A stretch of 64,000 nt of DNA from Trichopria drosophilae (GCA_030407085.1 CM059585.1:90286501-90350500); one strand, 5' to 3'. Positions 1-12,530 are shown, numbered from the stretch's first letter. Notes: generated from the letters alone by a model not told the origin. Numbers and translations are program-made.

Positions 1-1017
1 CTATATCTTACCATACACCGGTTTATTTCAATGTACTGATTGTCAATTTTGCGAATGATATGCATAAAATACGGCATTCTTCAACCCTGTCCAGGGAGAT
101 TTTTCTACTTTATGTTTCTACCTTCATTCCGTAAAATATTCTTCGCAACTCGAAGACTTAAAACAATTTGAGTAATTCTCTCCCAACATGAGGAATTCCT
201 CCGTCTTCTTGATACATAATATGCTATTTTCTGCCATGAGAAATGATTTTATCGAATAGAAAACCACCAATTACCCATTTACAAACAAGTTATCACATGG
301 CCGTGATTAACGATTTCAGGTCCGTTACACATGCATCTTTTAGTGCCATTGCATAAATAAAGATTACTATTAAATGTTAATACATCAAAACATGTGTTTC
401 ATACTTGAATCTTTACGTTTTATAGTACACAAATCAATCAAGTAATAAACTGAATATTTTCAAATGCAAATTGTGTTCTAAGAATGCATGTGTATCGCAA
501 ATGTGTGTGGTTTTGGTCTGCATAAGCACCCATTCGATACTGGTCTATCCTGCGGCAATTTCAAAATGTGAATAAACAAGGCCGCGCTTTCCTTTCATCA
601 ACGCAACTACATCTACCTAACTCGCAACCTTTGGAACTACATTGCAACGGGAACCTTTTATTCCTATTCAGTCAACTCCCCCTGCACTAAATTAGTTGAT
701 GAAAATATGTAAGGTAGATATGGTTCACTACTACAGTATATTTACGGTAAATATGCGTTTATTAAACTCAAATTCTAATTACTAGAGTTTTTTTTTATAA
801 ACTATGCATATTCCTGGCCAATACACTAGCGATCCTCCAGGGTAGAGATAACTTGATAACTTCGTTCGAGATGAACTGTCGCACATTTCTCCCGATGCGG
901 AAGATCAAGAAATCTGTCAATACTTTCTCACGTTTCTAGAACGCGTGGCTAAAGGTACGGAAGGCAAACACGATATTGATGACTGTATTCATGATGACGT
1001 CACCAAGAATTATTTGA
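1..1017. other. AT-rich stretch, no gene seen
   Basis: No recognisable gene, repeat border or RNA in this stretch. If SMG6 continues to the left of the window, this would be intronic. The last 150 bases might carry a further frame-shifted extension of the broken gene copy that ends at 1018, but I could not follow it. Confidence 0.5.
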
Positions 1018-1748
1018 TTACTCCATGAATTCCGTGAGCAATGAGAAGAAGACGAATGCTTGACCATTCGGCTCCACATAGGTACCAGCTCTCCCATGTA
1101 ACTGCAGGATGTCATAACCCGATTTTAATGATGTAGGTACATCGCGACCCTCGATACCCGTTATTGACTTACGAATGCATTGGATCGGTAGACATCCGCC
1201 TTCGCCAGTCGACTTTTTCCCAAGGATTACGTATATAATTGAAGGAATCGGTAGCGCGTCCTGCTTATCCTTTTCGTTTGTATCGTTCCCACAATCTGGC
1301 CTGCAGCTGCATTTCGATCCCCCTCGAAATTGCGTGCTGCTCGTCCAGGTTCTTCCATCGTTTTATCAAGGAAAGGCCTTGCTGCCGGGGCACGTACACG
1401 CGCGGAGGAACGTCCAGGTATTCTAATTCACCGATAGCCGGATTGAACCCTGTGCTGATAGATAGGCGAGTTACCGCGGCGTACCTTCGCGGTTTTCCGT
1501 TTCATAACGCTGGCCTTGCCCTTGGCTTCCGCTTTCGTGCAGCCACGCGTTTCCTCCACGGGGCCCTTCTTATACCCGGATGCATACCCGAGCATGTCCG
1601 ATTATGCAAGTTGCAGTTCTTTCAGCCTCCGCTCATGATCCGCGCACGCAATTTGCACGGCGGATAATTTGACTCCGTGAAGCGCAGTCACCCGCTTCCG
1701 CTTTAGCGTGTACTTAAAGGTCGAGGAACCGCGAGGGATCCGTGCCAT
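1018..1748 (-). pseudogene. Broken copy of an unidentified protein-coding gene
   Basis: The minus strand holds four coding-like segments in a row. From an ATG at 1748-1746 in good context (AAAATGGCA) 48 codons run to a TAA at 1604-1602; the same frame continues for 57 codons to a TGA at 1430-1428. A one-base shift opens 56 codons (1435-1265), and another shift opens 84 codons (1272-1018). Each segment takes over where the previous one stops, which is what a decayed coding sequence looks like. The first part is basic (FKYTLKRKRV, HERRLKELQL), then comes a Lys/Arg/Ala-rich stretch (KAEAKGKASVMKRK), then a part that reads like ordinary protein (VYVPRQQGLSLIKRWKNLDE). I do not recognise the family. 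The lack of visible introns over 730 bases would fit a retrocopy, but a transposon gene or chance open frames in GC-rich DNA are alternatives. Confidence 0.5.
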
Positions 1749-2440
1749 TTTTATTTCGTTCTCTTTAAAAAGCTGTTTATAGTCCGCGGAAAATTATCGC
1801 CTGGATGTTCCTACGGAAATGCCACATCTTCTGCAGAAATGCAAAAGTCTGGTCGTACCAAGACGGAACTGCCGCTATAAAAACAGTCGAGATTTCACTG
1901 AGCAATTAACGTACTTTTTCTGATGTTGTTAGAGGGGAAAAAGCATCGCATTACTCGTCAACTCCTCCCATCCTGCAAATCGCTTGTATGTTGAATCCGG
2001 GAAAAGCCAGTGCTTACAATGTTACTAATCAAGTATGCAACATCACGTTACCCTGTAATTAACAATTATGCCCTTCAAAAAACTAATATTTTTCAGCGAG
2101 ACTCTCCGAAATTTATTAAACCGCAAATAGTCGAATTCTACTGCTTGAGTCTATTTTCACTATTTTACGACTAAGAGGGGTCGTAACGAATAGTACAAAA
2201 ACAGTATGGATTTACATCTATGTTAATCATAGTTATTCGCTCACCTAACAAATTTTTCGTCGAAATACAGAAGTTCCAGTCAATTATCACGAAAAAAACA
2301 TTTAGTAACTCCAATTCTAGTAAAATTAAAAAATGCTGAACTTTGCACAATTCTTTTTGGTACAGTAATTATAGCAAGCTCTGCGAAATACATTTTTCCG
2401 ACTACGCAAATATGTGAATACGCATTCCCACCAAGGAAAC
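1749..2440. other. No gene seen
   Basis: AT-rich sequence between the broken gene copy and the Penelope-like element. No coding, RNA or repeat signal that I can support. Confidence 0.5.
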
Positions 2441-3356
2441 TTAATTATAATATATAATTATGTTAATATCCGTCTTATAGACTTCGTCAATATGATGGTT
2501 TTTTATTATTATGTTATGACGCGTTTCGAGCTTCATGCTCATTATCAAACCGTAGAAATCTCGCTCTCAAGCTTAAATTAGACTTAATTAATAAACTAAC
2601 AAATAAACAGAAAACAAAATACAATTAAAACGACATACAAACTTAAAAAATGGAATAACAATAGATAAAATATGTATAGCCACCCAATATACCATCATAT
2701 CCAAAATCTTACAAAATATATTTAAACAAATTGAACATAACTACTGCATTTCGCACAAATAATAATAGTATAAACAAACAGAAACCAAAAACACATATTA
2801 ATAATGAAAACAAAACTGAAATATACAAAATAACATGCAATGATTGCAATAAATATTACATTGGACAAACTAGAAGACCATTTGAAATTAGATTTAAAGA
2901 ACATTTATCCACTAACGAAACTAATATAACGGAATCACATTATGCAAAACATATCGCTTCTGAAAAACACACATATACAGACTTTAATACCAATCACACC
3001 ATACTACATACTTGTAATCATAGAACTCATATAAACACACGCCTGAAGAATATGAGATTAATTTAGAGCATACGCATGGAAATGATAATTTACTAAACGA
3101 ACAGAGTATAAAAATAATATATTATACAGAACCATAAAAACAATAATAACAAATACAATAACACAGAACAGTCTTTGCCGAAAGTACAATGTTCTAAACA
3201 ATATACATAAAGGCCCAAATGAAAGCGAGCTTTCCACGGTTTGATAAAGAGCATAAAACCTCGAAACGCGTCACAACATAATAATAAAAAAACCATCATA
3301 TTGACGAAGTCTATAAGACGGATATTAACATAATTATAATTATATATTATAATTAA
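2441..3356 (+). mobile_element. Penelope-like retroelement remnant with inverted terminal repeats
   Basis: Two inverted copies of about 135 bases, 2441-2574 and 3220-3356, bracket a GIY-YIG endonuclease remnant. The repeats share long identical runs, for example ATCCGTCTTATAGACTTCG on the left and its complement on the right. Penelope-like elements are known for flanking pseudo-LTR repeats and for a GIY-YIG endonuclease after the reverse transcriptase. Only the endonuclease end is present, so this is a truncated or non-autonomous copy. Both repeats carry CTCGAAACGCGTC just inside (right copy on the plus strand from 3260), resembling the GAAAC-plus-stem III part of the hammerhead ribozymes reported in Penelope-like pseudo-LTRs; the expected CTGATGA box is degenerate. 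Confidence 0.8.
2680..3137 (+). pseudogene. GIY-YIG endonuclease domain of a Penelope-like element, frameshifted
   Basis: Open from 2680; the diagnostic part is EIYKITCNDCNKYYIGQTRR (2818-2877) with FEIRFKEH following. This is the GIY-YIG core in the Penelope form: the paired cysteines (CNDC) before YYIGQT, then the Arg of the R-x3-RxKEH helix and a His-rich segment (ESHYAKHIASEKH). In the family the domain nicks target DNA for retrotransposition. The frame stops at 3064 shortly after LKNMRLI, but a frame one base away continues with EYEINLEHTHGNDNLLNEQS to a TAA at 3135-3137, the usual C-terminal continuation, so a frameshift lies near 3046. No upstream reverse transcriptase is present; an in-frame TAG lies at 2677. 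Inactive relic. Confidence 0.85.
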
Positions 3357-4019
3357 ATTAAAACTAGACTTTGTGGAACAAATTTAATTATAATCCAAAG
3401 AAATGTTCTGTTTTTATAAATTTACAGATCAATCGCTTGATTGGTAACGATGGAATCTGGAAAAATACGAATGTGATTCGTAAACTAAGTTTGGAATCCC
3501 CTTAAGCGATATTATTTAAATACACTTGATATGTGTGCAAGAAAGTGAAATATTGAATTAATTATGTTCTTCAATTTCCCATAATAGGAATGCCTTGTCT
3601 CACTCCATGAATGCAAAAACAATACGACCGAAATCTCAACAACCATCAGGTTCATCTGATCTATTTCCGTACATTTTTTTCCATTTCCATCGTATAAAAA
3701 TTGGCAACAAATAAACATTCATTAAAAGATCAAAAATCGTTTATCGGTAAAATGTCTATGTAAGATTACATCAAACATCGACAAAGTTGTATTTTTTACT
3801 GAAAAGACAATAAAACAAAATCTGATGTATAAACGGCAATAAATGTCAGCATTCTAGTCGGTGGCTCCTCATGTCGAATAAGATTACCTTGCCGACAATG
3901 ATTTTCCTCGTCGCTAATAAACCATAAGCGTTATTAACTACAAAATTTGCATTACCGCTCGTAAAGTTAATGGAGTCCCATCACTACCGGGTAATAATTG
4001 CATCGCCCTAAATTCTTGG
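3357..4019. other. No gene seen
   Basis: AT-rich sequence without a supportable feature. Confidence 0.5.
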
Positions 4020-4720
4020 GCGAGATAGGCGAACTCGCTAGGCAGGCACACACGTCTCGCTTTTAAAGGGGACACCAGTGTCGCAGAGACTGGACCAAGC
4101 CGGGCACCGCCGAGTACCAGGAGAATGGCCTATGCGCTTCTACAGGGAAAGAGAATTGCACTTTAGGGCATAACGGCACAGCCACGACCCGCGGTTGTCA
4201 TGTCACGTAGAGTATGTAAGGACGGGGGGGGGGGAGGGGGAGCCGGTCACCCCGCTGAGGAAGAGGAGGATGGCGCTGAAAGTCGCGTGGAAAGAGAAAT
4301 GCCCGTGCCTGGAAGGGACTTAGTCGAATAGAGAAAGAGGGCCAAAATGGAGGATCAGGTAAAGAAGGCATCGCTAAGTAGTCCTGTGCCGTCTAGCTCG
4401 GCATCGATGGCACTGAGGAACCGCGCTTAGGCGTCCTCAGTAACCGCGTGAGAGTGTTCGCCGCGTACAGTGACTATCGACGCAAAGTTCATGACTAACA
4501 AGTTTGCACTTTAGCGCATAACGGGGCATTCCCCGCGATCCATAGATCATGGACCCTGACCCAAGGATTGCGTGGGCCGGGCGGTGTAACCATTTCTCGA
4601 GCGGCAAAACGAGCCTACCCAGTGTCAATGATACCACGGGCATTGGGTTTCCGACTTACGACCTAGTTACCATTGCCGATTCATCCCTTGCTGAGCACCA
4701 GTGTCTATCTCCATTCTAGA
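4020..4720. other. GC-rich block with possible coding relic
   Basis: This block is clearly richer in G and C than its flanks and contains a run of 12 G at about 4225-4236. A motif is repeated directly: TTGCACTTTAGGGCATAACG near 4157 and TTGCACTTTAGCGCATAACG near 4505. In the plus strand, the frame from about 4252 reads EEEEDGAESRVEREMPVPGR, then a stop, then RKRAKMEDQVKKASLSSPVP before another stop near 4428. That has a protein-like look but matches no family I know. It could be a second gene relic, a regulatory block or chance. Confidence 0.25.
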
Positions 4721-7700
4721 CATTTTGCCTTATTTTATCGCAAATGACCCGACGCACAAGCAGATAAAATTTATCTAAATAAAGAATATCTGCGCCGACT
4801 GTCCGAGATAATTCGATGGAGCTATTTGTACCTTCGATTTTTCTTGGAGTTGACCCATTTCACCGGTTACGAAACCGGGTCATCTTATTAGACTCGCACG
4901 TACCAGCGGTCATCGCTTTTGCTTCTTTGACGTGCCGATAGGCCGCTCGATCTTATCATTCCCTAAAGACACGCGGACGTTTCGGATGCTTCGCACTGCT
5001 ACACCTCGCTAACACTCAACGCTAATAATTTCCCACGAATTGAAACTAGGTTTTAAGGCTCGAATGAATTTTTTCAGCCTATTTCACTTCGATAAACTAG
5101 CTGAGTCAAGATATTAATTTACTGCAAATGATTTGTAAACTTACGTATATGGATGTTCCCTTTCTAACGGTCTAATGCATTACGTGCTTAAGGCTTACTC
5201 CACAATGAGTTTTGTGCATAAATCAAAATTACGTCACAGCAAACAGCTGGTTGAACTAGTTCTGAGTGAAAGATTAACGTTGTGTCATCCGAAAAATGGA
5301 TGACCACTGATCGTTGTAGCTTATGTAATATTATATATTCTAATGTATTACACTAGACTGGAGTAAAAACCCCATGAGGTAAAAAAGCAATTTGGACTTG
5401 ACATTAAAATTATTAAAGCATTTTGCGAGCCATTGTGAATATAAAATTACCCTTTTAATGCCAACAAATGACATGTGTATGATGAAAAATGTGTGTGGCT
5501 GAATCGTCTTATAACCTGCGAAGAATGTTCTACAGACATTTTGCAGGATAGGAACCGACCATTGTGCTCTTGAAATCGAAAAATTCGAAATATGCAGTCC
5601 ACATTTTCAAAGATTCACCACTGGAGTCACATTTCTGATAGTTTATGCGGACCCAGAAAGTGTTATGATTGAAAAAATTCAATTAAAACTTGATTTTCAT
5701 TTTGAAATGAATTTGAAAAAAAAGATAGGTGAAATATCGTATTTTTCGAAATTTGACCAAGAACGCCAATCGAAAGAGCGGGTCCAAAAACAGTCGGTCA
5801 TCGACCTTTCGATATAATCCGTCTACCTTTTTTTTCGTTAATTGCACAGGGTTGACATTCATGTCGAAATTCGGTATTTCTCGGCGTTAGAGAGTTGACG
5901 ATCAGTTCTTACTTCGAATATGTAAACATGTAAACATTATTTAAACAATTTTATTTTGAATCAATTAGTATTGTTTAACTACTAGTATCAATTACAGATC
6001 CTAAAATAATTTTTTATTACTTGTATAAGTATGTACAGTTATTTATAACAATCATAGACTGTCATTACTACAAAGAAAAGAGTTGGAGCACAATACAATA
6101 CTAATTGCGTTTATGACATGGTGTGAAATCATGACATTTTATGAATGGCCTTAATTCAGATTAATTCGGTAAATAGGTGAACCGATAGATCGACAGTACT
6201 CAAGTAAACCTGCTGTCCAATTTCTTATTTGGATTTGAGCGCCATCTAGTACTTCTGAAAGAAACCGACGTACTAAAATGCCGCACAGATTTATTGATTG
6301 ATAACAAACACACCAACAGTAATTTATAATATTATGAGCAACAATTTATTAATATTAAATAATTATAAACAATATAATATAAGAGAGACTTTCTGTTGAC
6401 AATAATTTGCATACATTACAATTACATTTTATGCCATTCGTGAAACTTAAAAAATTAAATTTAAATTTGTGTTGCTGCAGATTTTTAAATAAGTATTTGC
6501 AATCAGGTTAAATATAATAAACAATACACCTAAACAGTAATGATTTTTTTTAAACTAAAAAGAAAGTAATTCCTTTCATGTTTATCGCTTCTCTAGTTGT
6601 ACAACGAAAAATTAACGAATTGAGTTATAAACCAATTTTTCATTATTTGTGCAGTGTAAAGAATAATTAGGACACGTCGAACAGTAAAAATGAATGTGAA
6701 AGTAATACGTGTTATAAGAACAGACGAATTAATAAAAACCAACACTGATATATTTCACCCTGAATACTAAAGAAAACAAGATAATACAAAGTCATTTGTT
6801 TCCAATCGTTCACCTGGCAATTACATTATAATGGCTTAATCGAAAACATCAATGGAAAAATGAAAAGTACAGTTCTTAAATATCGACTTGGCAGTTTCAT
6901 ATGCACTTTGTTGCAATATGCCATCAGTCTGATAATAAACTGAAAATTGACTGAACTGAAATAACAAATAATTAAATGCAACGAACCACAAATTATGAGA
7001 TGCGAATACGTCGATAAATTCGTTTAGGAGTCAAATAATGAAAAATGTTTCGTTGCTCTCGAGATTCCTTTCGTCCGATTTTACGGCATTTTAGGGTCTT
7101 TCAGGTTCGTTATTTCAGTCGGGGCTAGTTTTATTTTGGATATTATCAACTTCGTTGTAAAACAAAGACGATAGCCAAATAATCGACTGGGGAAAAGATG
7201 CGAGGGAGTATAACAAGGGGTGGAGATCGTAAACTGCCAATTACGGGTATTAATGATGGCCTGAGGTATTATCTCTTCTGATTTTCATATTATGGGGAGA
7301 ACAAAAAAAATAGTTCAAAAGAAATAAGGAGGGTTGAGTGATATTATTTTTTATATTCCGTTAATTATTAAGAATTATAGAAAAACGTTCCGTAAGACTG
7401 TAAAGATCAGTGTAATTACAGAAGGCACCACTAGAAAATAACATAACCTAAAAATATACCACATTGCATGCATCGATACTAGAATAAACGCATTTATATT
7501 CGCAGAACAATAGAATCTTTATTTACGCGATGCCAGGATTATGCATTCCTACCTTGAACAAAATGCGCATTGTTAGTTTCGTAAGTTTCACTGTCATGTT
7601 ACACGACAATGAGTTGAACAAATTCCAGTTTGAAGGTTATTTCTCTTTTTGTCGGTAAACATTGAAAGTGCAAGAATTCGCATATATTGTAAGAGCGAAA

Positions 7701-8165
7701 TTGAAGATGAGTTAACATACATCTGAGAAATATTTTCCCACAAATGGTTAACAAAATACCAAAATGTTAATGATCTTTATTTTAGGTTCAAAAAAAATAT
7801 TCAGTTTTCCTTAATCCCCCTAGTACTGTAGCTAGTATATTAGGCACCAGAATTTAGTAAAAATGTTCAATCTTTAAAGACGAAATAATGCACTTACTAC
7901 TGTCTTTTTTTCAATTTAAGTGGGAGATGAAGATATGTTCAATATTGCATTTAAGTCAATATTATATAATAGTATACTTTATAAACATATTAACAACTAA
8001 GATTCGTCATTTTTATAGAAAAAAATGCAGTCGTTGGCAAAATTTTAATTGGATCGAATTGGAACTTAATACACTTTGAGGTCGGTAATTAAAGATTTGA
8101 AAATTAAAAAAAAACGCATTGTTACCTGCAAATACATTCATAAATTTCGTAAATATTCTAATATC
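4721..8165. other. AT-rich stretch, no gene seen
   Basis: About 3.4 kb of AT-rich DNA. No open frame with family features, no RNA gene and no repeat pair that I could confirm. Confidence 0.5.
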
Positions 8166-8445
8166 TTACTCTCTAAATTTGAATTAGTTAAAAACTGCTA
8201 ATTAAAAAACGAAGAGTGCGTCATTAATTCAATTAGTAAACTTTTTTACCAATAAACAAATAAAAACTACGATTATATTACTAATGATAAAACCCTCTAA
8301 ACTAAAACATTCACTTTATAATTTTAGACTAATAATATTGTATTAATAAATGACTAGTTTATTAGTTTTGTCTCGTAAATAATTACTAATTGATAGTAAC
8401 CCACTTTTCATTAGTAGTTTTCAGTTGATTCAGATTTAGAGGTAT
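8166..8445. mobile_element. Small inverted-repeat element (MITE), copy 1
   Basis: The left end TTACTCTCTAAATTTGAATT is matched in inverted orientation by the right end (complement reads TACCTCTAAATCTGAATCAA). The interior is AT-rich and non-coding. A second, shorter copy lies at 8824-9030 in the same orientation, which supports a dispersed non-autonomous DNA element. No target duplication was confirmed. Confidence 0.55.
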
Positions 8446-8823
8446 GCTTTTGAAAAAGCAAGTCTTTTTCATTACTTTTGAGTTTTTTTCATATATTCGA
8501 ATTTCGAATTCTCTGCATTTTGTAGATTTCCATGCGATTATTAGGGTTTCACAAAAAATATTCATACACTATCTTCCTTAAAAAAAAATTAATCTCCAGA
8601 AAACTTGTATCGTTTAACCCATTCAGTCACGCAATTAGCATACTAATAATAGACAAACCATTATAAACGCTCATGTAATTAAGATTTTTGGGATCGCTAA
8701 ATTTGAATTCCTGGCCATATTTACGTTTTTAAAATTCGAAACGATAAAATATTTGGATAAGATTACCACTAAATTCAGGAGGGCAAAACTTTTGTCTTCA
8801 CCACATTTTTTTTCACAAATCGC

Positions 8824-9030
8824 TTACTCTTTAAATCAGAATTAGCTAAAAACTAATTTATTAATAAAATTCTATTAATCTAACAGAAGAAATTAGATAT
8901 TTTAATTTAGTAGTGTTTAGAATTAGTAGGTTTTTATTATTGATTGGTAAACATAATTATTAATTGAATTAATAAACCACTTTTAGTTTTTTGATTACTA
9001 TTTTGTAACTGATTAAGATGTAGAGAGTAA
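8824..9030. mobile_element. Small inverted-repeat element (MITE), copy 2
   Basis: Begins TTACTCTTTAAATCAGAATT and ends with the inverted match CTGATTAAGATGTAGAGAGT. Same family and orientation as 8166-8445 but about 70 bases shorter. The 380 bases between the two copies hold no other feature. Confidence 0.5.
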
Positions 9031-9076
9031 CATTGAGAAGAAAATATCAGATAGTATTTGTTAGTACTTATTACTA

Positions 9077-9519
9077 CCCGGGAAAAAATGGATTATATAT
9101 AATTATATATAAATTTAAATGCAATTATGTATAATAATACATAATTATATATGTTTATATACGATTATATATAATTATATACAATTTTTGATACAAGTAG
9201 ATCCAATTATATATTATTATATATAATTATATATAATTATATATGGATTTTGGCCGTATATAATTATATACAATCGTATATAAACATATATAATTATATA
9301 TTAGCATATATAATTGTATATAATTGACGGCTTTGTATATAATTATATACGGCCAAAATCTATATATAATTATATATAATTGGATCTAATTCTATCAAAA
9401 ATTGTATATAATTGTATATAATCGTATATAAACATATATAATTATATCTTATTATATATAATTGGATCTAATTGTATCAAAAATTGTATATAATTATATA
9501 TAATCCATTTTTTCCCGGG
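9077..9519. mobile_element. AT palindrome element with CCCGGG ends
   Basis: A 443-base element starting CCCGGGAAAAAATGGATT and ending with its exact complement AATCCATTTTTTCCCGGG, flanked by TA (left TTACTA, right TACTCA). Nearly the whole interior is made of TATATAATTATATA units on both strands, broken by paired spacers such as GATTTTGGCCGTATATAATT and its complement and by repeated AATTGGATCTAATT-type segments. The result is a stack of nested palindromes that can extrude as a cruciform. No coding capacity. Consistent with a TA-targeting non-autonomous DNA element that grew by internal repeat expansion. Confidence 0.7.
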
Positions 9520-12500
9520 TACTCACAATGATATAGATATCCCTAGTAAATAGCAGTATCGAATACCACTATCATAAGTACAGAACTGCTAATTGTATCT
9601 AATATTCAAAAAAAAGTCCGATAAGTTGTGTCCAAATCAAACATAAAATTTTTGTTGGAATCAATACGCAAATATTGTTCGTTCGTACAAGATATTTGAA
9701 AATTGTCATGATTTTAATAACGATATTGGCTGCGTGTCCTTAACTTCTGATTATAGAATGTTAATTTCAAACATTTAATTTTTTTAAATTCCGAGAATTT
9801 ATTTAAATAACTCACTGCGAATATTTTCGTATTATTAAGGTGTCATGGACGCTGATATGCGTTACTCATAAATACTTTTCATATCACTTGGATATGTGGT
9901 TAATGAAGATGCATTCTAACATCGTCGCAATTCAACGAAGTGAAGGAATGAATTCTTGTTTAGAATTCCACATGTAATAAGGTTCATGTAAACGATCATC
10001 GCCCATGCCTAGGCGATTAATTTCACGCGTGTTACGAGTAATGGAGTCCTCTAACCATCAAGCAATTCTAATTAGACTAGTGGTTATTAGCACAATGCAT
10101 ATTTTTATCTCTTTGAAAACAAAAAAGGACATGATCGCGATTTGTTCCGTTACTAACATTAATCCGTTCTTAGCAGGTAAAGATTTTAATATCTTATGTC
10201 CAGTTATAAATAACGCAACCCTAATTTTAAACAACTTTTTAATTTTAATAAATTATTCGGCAATATTTCTACACGAAAATTATATTCTGGTTCGTAAAAA
10301 TAGCACAGATCATAGATTATTTTACCAATAGAACATTTTCCTACCTAGGTGGCATAAAAGCCCGCTTGTTGCAGTCGTAAGTAGATCGGCGCGGAATTCA
10401 TTTCACTCTAAAAATCTTTGTTTAGTTGTATGAATGAGCCTAGCATAGACTATTTGCGTCTTAAATTCAGTGTATGCATTTCAGAATGTGATCTCTTAGA
10501 ATCCACTGTAAATTTATTGTGTATTTTAGTACTGACTAACTAGAATAATAGCAGAAATATTTTCATAAGTTTATTAATTTTTAGTTGCGGTTATAACAAA
10601 AAAATCACAAACTTTTTGAACTTTTTGATAGAGATTTAACAAACAATAAAAATTAAAATTTCCTCCTGATCATTTGATTCTTCGCGGGATAGGTCTCCAT
10701 TAGAATTGTTTTACCGACCTGTTTCCAAAATGTATAATATTCTGCTACAATGTCCGACCTTTATCGAACTAAATTCGGTAAATTATCTGAAATCTTCTTG
10801 GGGTAACTGTGAATCATTCTTATCCTTTTCGCTTAATCATTCACATCTTCTGACCGGACAAAAAGTCTTGAAGCGTAGGAGCCAACCGTGTGTGGACCTC
10901 GCCGGTATTATTCTCGATATATTCTTATACAGATCGCGATCTCAGGAACCATTGATCATCGACATGAATACGGTAAATCCCGCCCCGATCGAATCGAGTT
11001 CAGAATAGAAATATAATTTAGGCCTGTTTATCTAAATTAGAAAATCAGCGGAAAGCTCAGTTGGCGTGGCGTACGTATCATTCCTTGTGCCGTTATATCG
11101 GCTCCGTGCAATTATTTTCATTTCACCGATCATTGATCGTTGATCTTGCGATCGGCGGATCCCATCTAAATTTAACGCTTAAGTCCACTCTCTGGCACGT
11201 CGCGACGCTCTTAATGCATGCTAATTATGGTGGATTCTTGGTACGTTAATAGCCGCAATGACAGCCCGTGCAAATTGGCAATGCCCCACGCATAAATTGT
11301 TCCAATTAAAAAGCTCCTGCCGCATCCCAGCAAATGGATTGAGAAACAAAAAAAAATTAGGAAAAAGAGCCAAGTCCATCATTTACGAATTAACTTTTTA
11401 ATAAACTTCCGCCGGTAATAGCGAGATTTGTTCAATGCCGATACAAGGAGTCCTGGCGAACGCGTCGAGCCGTTCCTTGGAAATTGTTTTGATTTGAAAT
11501 TTAAATGCGGAGTACGCTAACGTTGCTCGATTCTCAAAGAATAACTGCTAAGGGGCGAGACCGGAATGGAGCGATAAAAATGTCAATCGTTTATGAAACA
11601 ATTTCTAAATTAACGACAATTTGTACCCGTTTATTGCGCGCATTAATAAAGGTACGCTCACAAGAGACTTTTTGTTCCCTTCGTTAAGGTCAGAAACAAT
11701 AAATCCGATGCAGATAAATTAAATTAATGGCTCCGTATCCTTCAGCTACTGTAGGTTCTTGATCATCACTTATTTTCTTGATCATGAGATATTAAATTAT
11801 CGCAGTTAAAATCTGATGTCAGATAAATAAAGTTAGAATCAGTCGTTTGAACCATTTTTTCAAATTCATTAAGGTTTTTGTCATTAGCATCTAGAATTAT
11901 TTCTTACAATGGTTAGGAATTAATGGCTTCCAATGAAAGACTCTACGAATCTACTATTTCAAATGTCAAAAGTTTAAATTGTTACAAGATAATGAAAATG
12001 CCCTAATCAAACAAATAAGTAATATTATTTCTAGCGAACGAGTGAAAATTACAATGCATCAATAGTAATCATGAATACGAAAACTACGTTGATAACTGTA
12101 AAACATTTTTCCATCAAAATTCTTGACCGATTATCGACACACGTGACGGTTCGAATCAGCAACAATAACTCTTGGCACACGAGAAATGCATCTTACGTAA
12201 TTGTGATTATCGCGTGGGGAATACAGTCGATGCAAGGGCCAAACTGCACTTGTAGGCATCGTCCACGCCTCTCTTGATATGCAAATAATTAATCAGTACC
12301 TGAGATAAGGATCGGGGAGGCTTGTAACGCACTTTCGAGCCTGAAGCTGGCGAGTACTATAAACAACGCGTGAACTTCCCATCCAGATGCCTGCGATACG
12401 ACTGTAGAAGAGATCTGTGTGTATATTTCATTCACCTAAGTCCACAATGTTGCATATCGGTTTTGGATGAAGCATAACCACTATAAGAAAAGAGCCCCAA

Positions 12501-12530
12501 AGGCTGTTCTAAATGTATTAAAGTCTTCAA
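9520..12530. other. No gene seen; some GC-richer blocks
   Basis: Open frames here (for example 10005-10331, 10706-11008) show no family signature and uneven composition. Mixed-composition blocks at 10.7-11.7 and 12.2-12.4 kb could be conserved non-coding DNA. A TATAAA-like box lies at about 12356 without a clear initiator. Confidence 0.4.

Noticed and set aside
9077..9519. AT array as a replication origin or centromeric satellite
   Set aside because: It has defined CCCGGG inverted ends and TA flanks, so a mobile element explains it better.
10650..10700. Minus-strand ATG reading METYPAK, considered as the missing SMG6 exon after KIG
   Set aside because: No AG acceptor directly before it and the frame stops after about 15 codons without the expected helical sequence.
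12350..12400. TATAAA box near 12356
   Set aside because: No convincing initiator or downstream exon; AT-rich DNA gives such boxes by chance.
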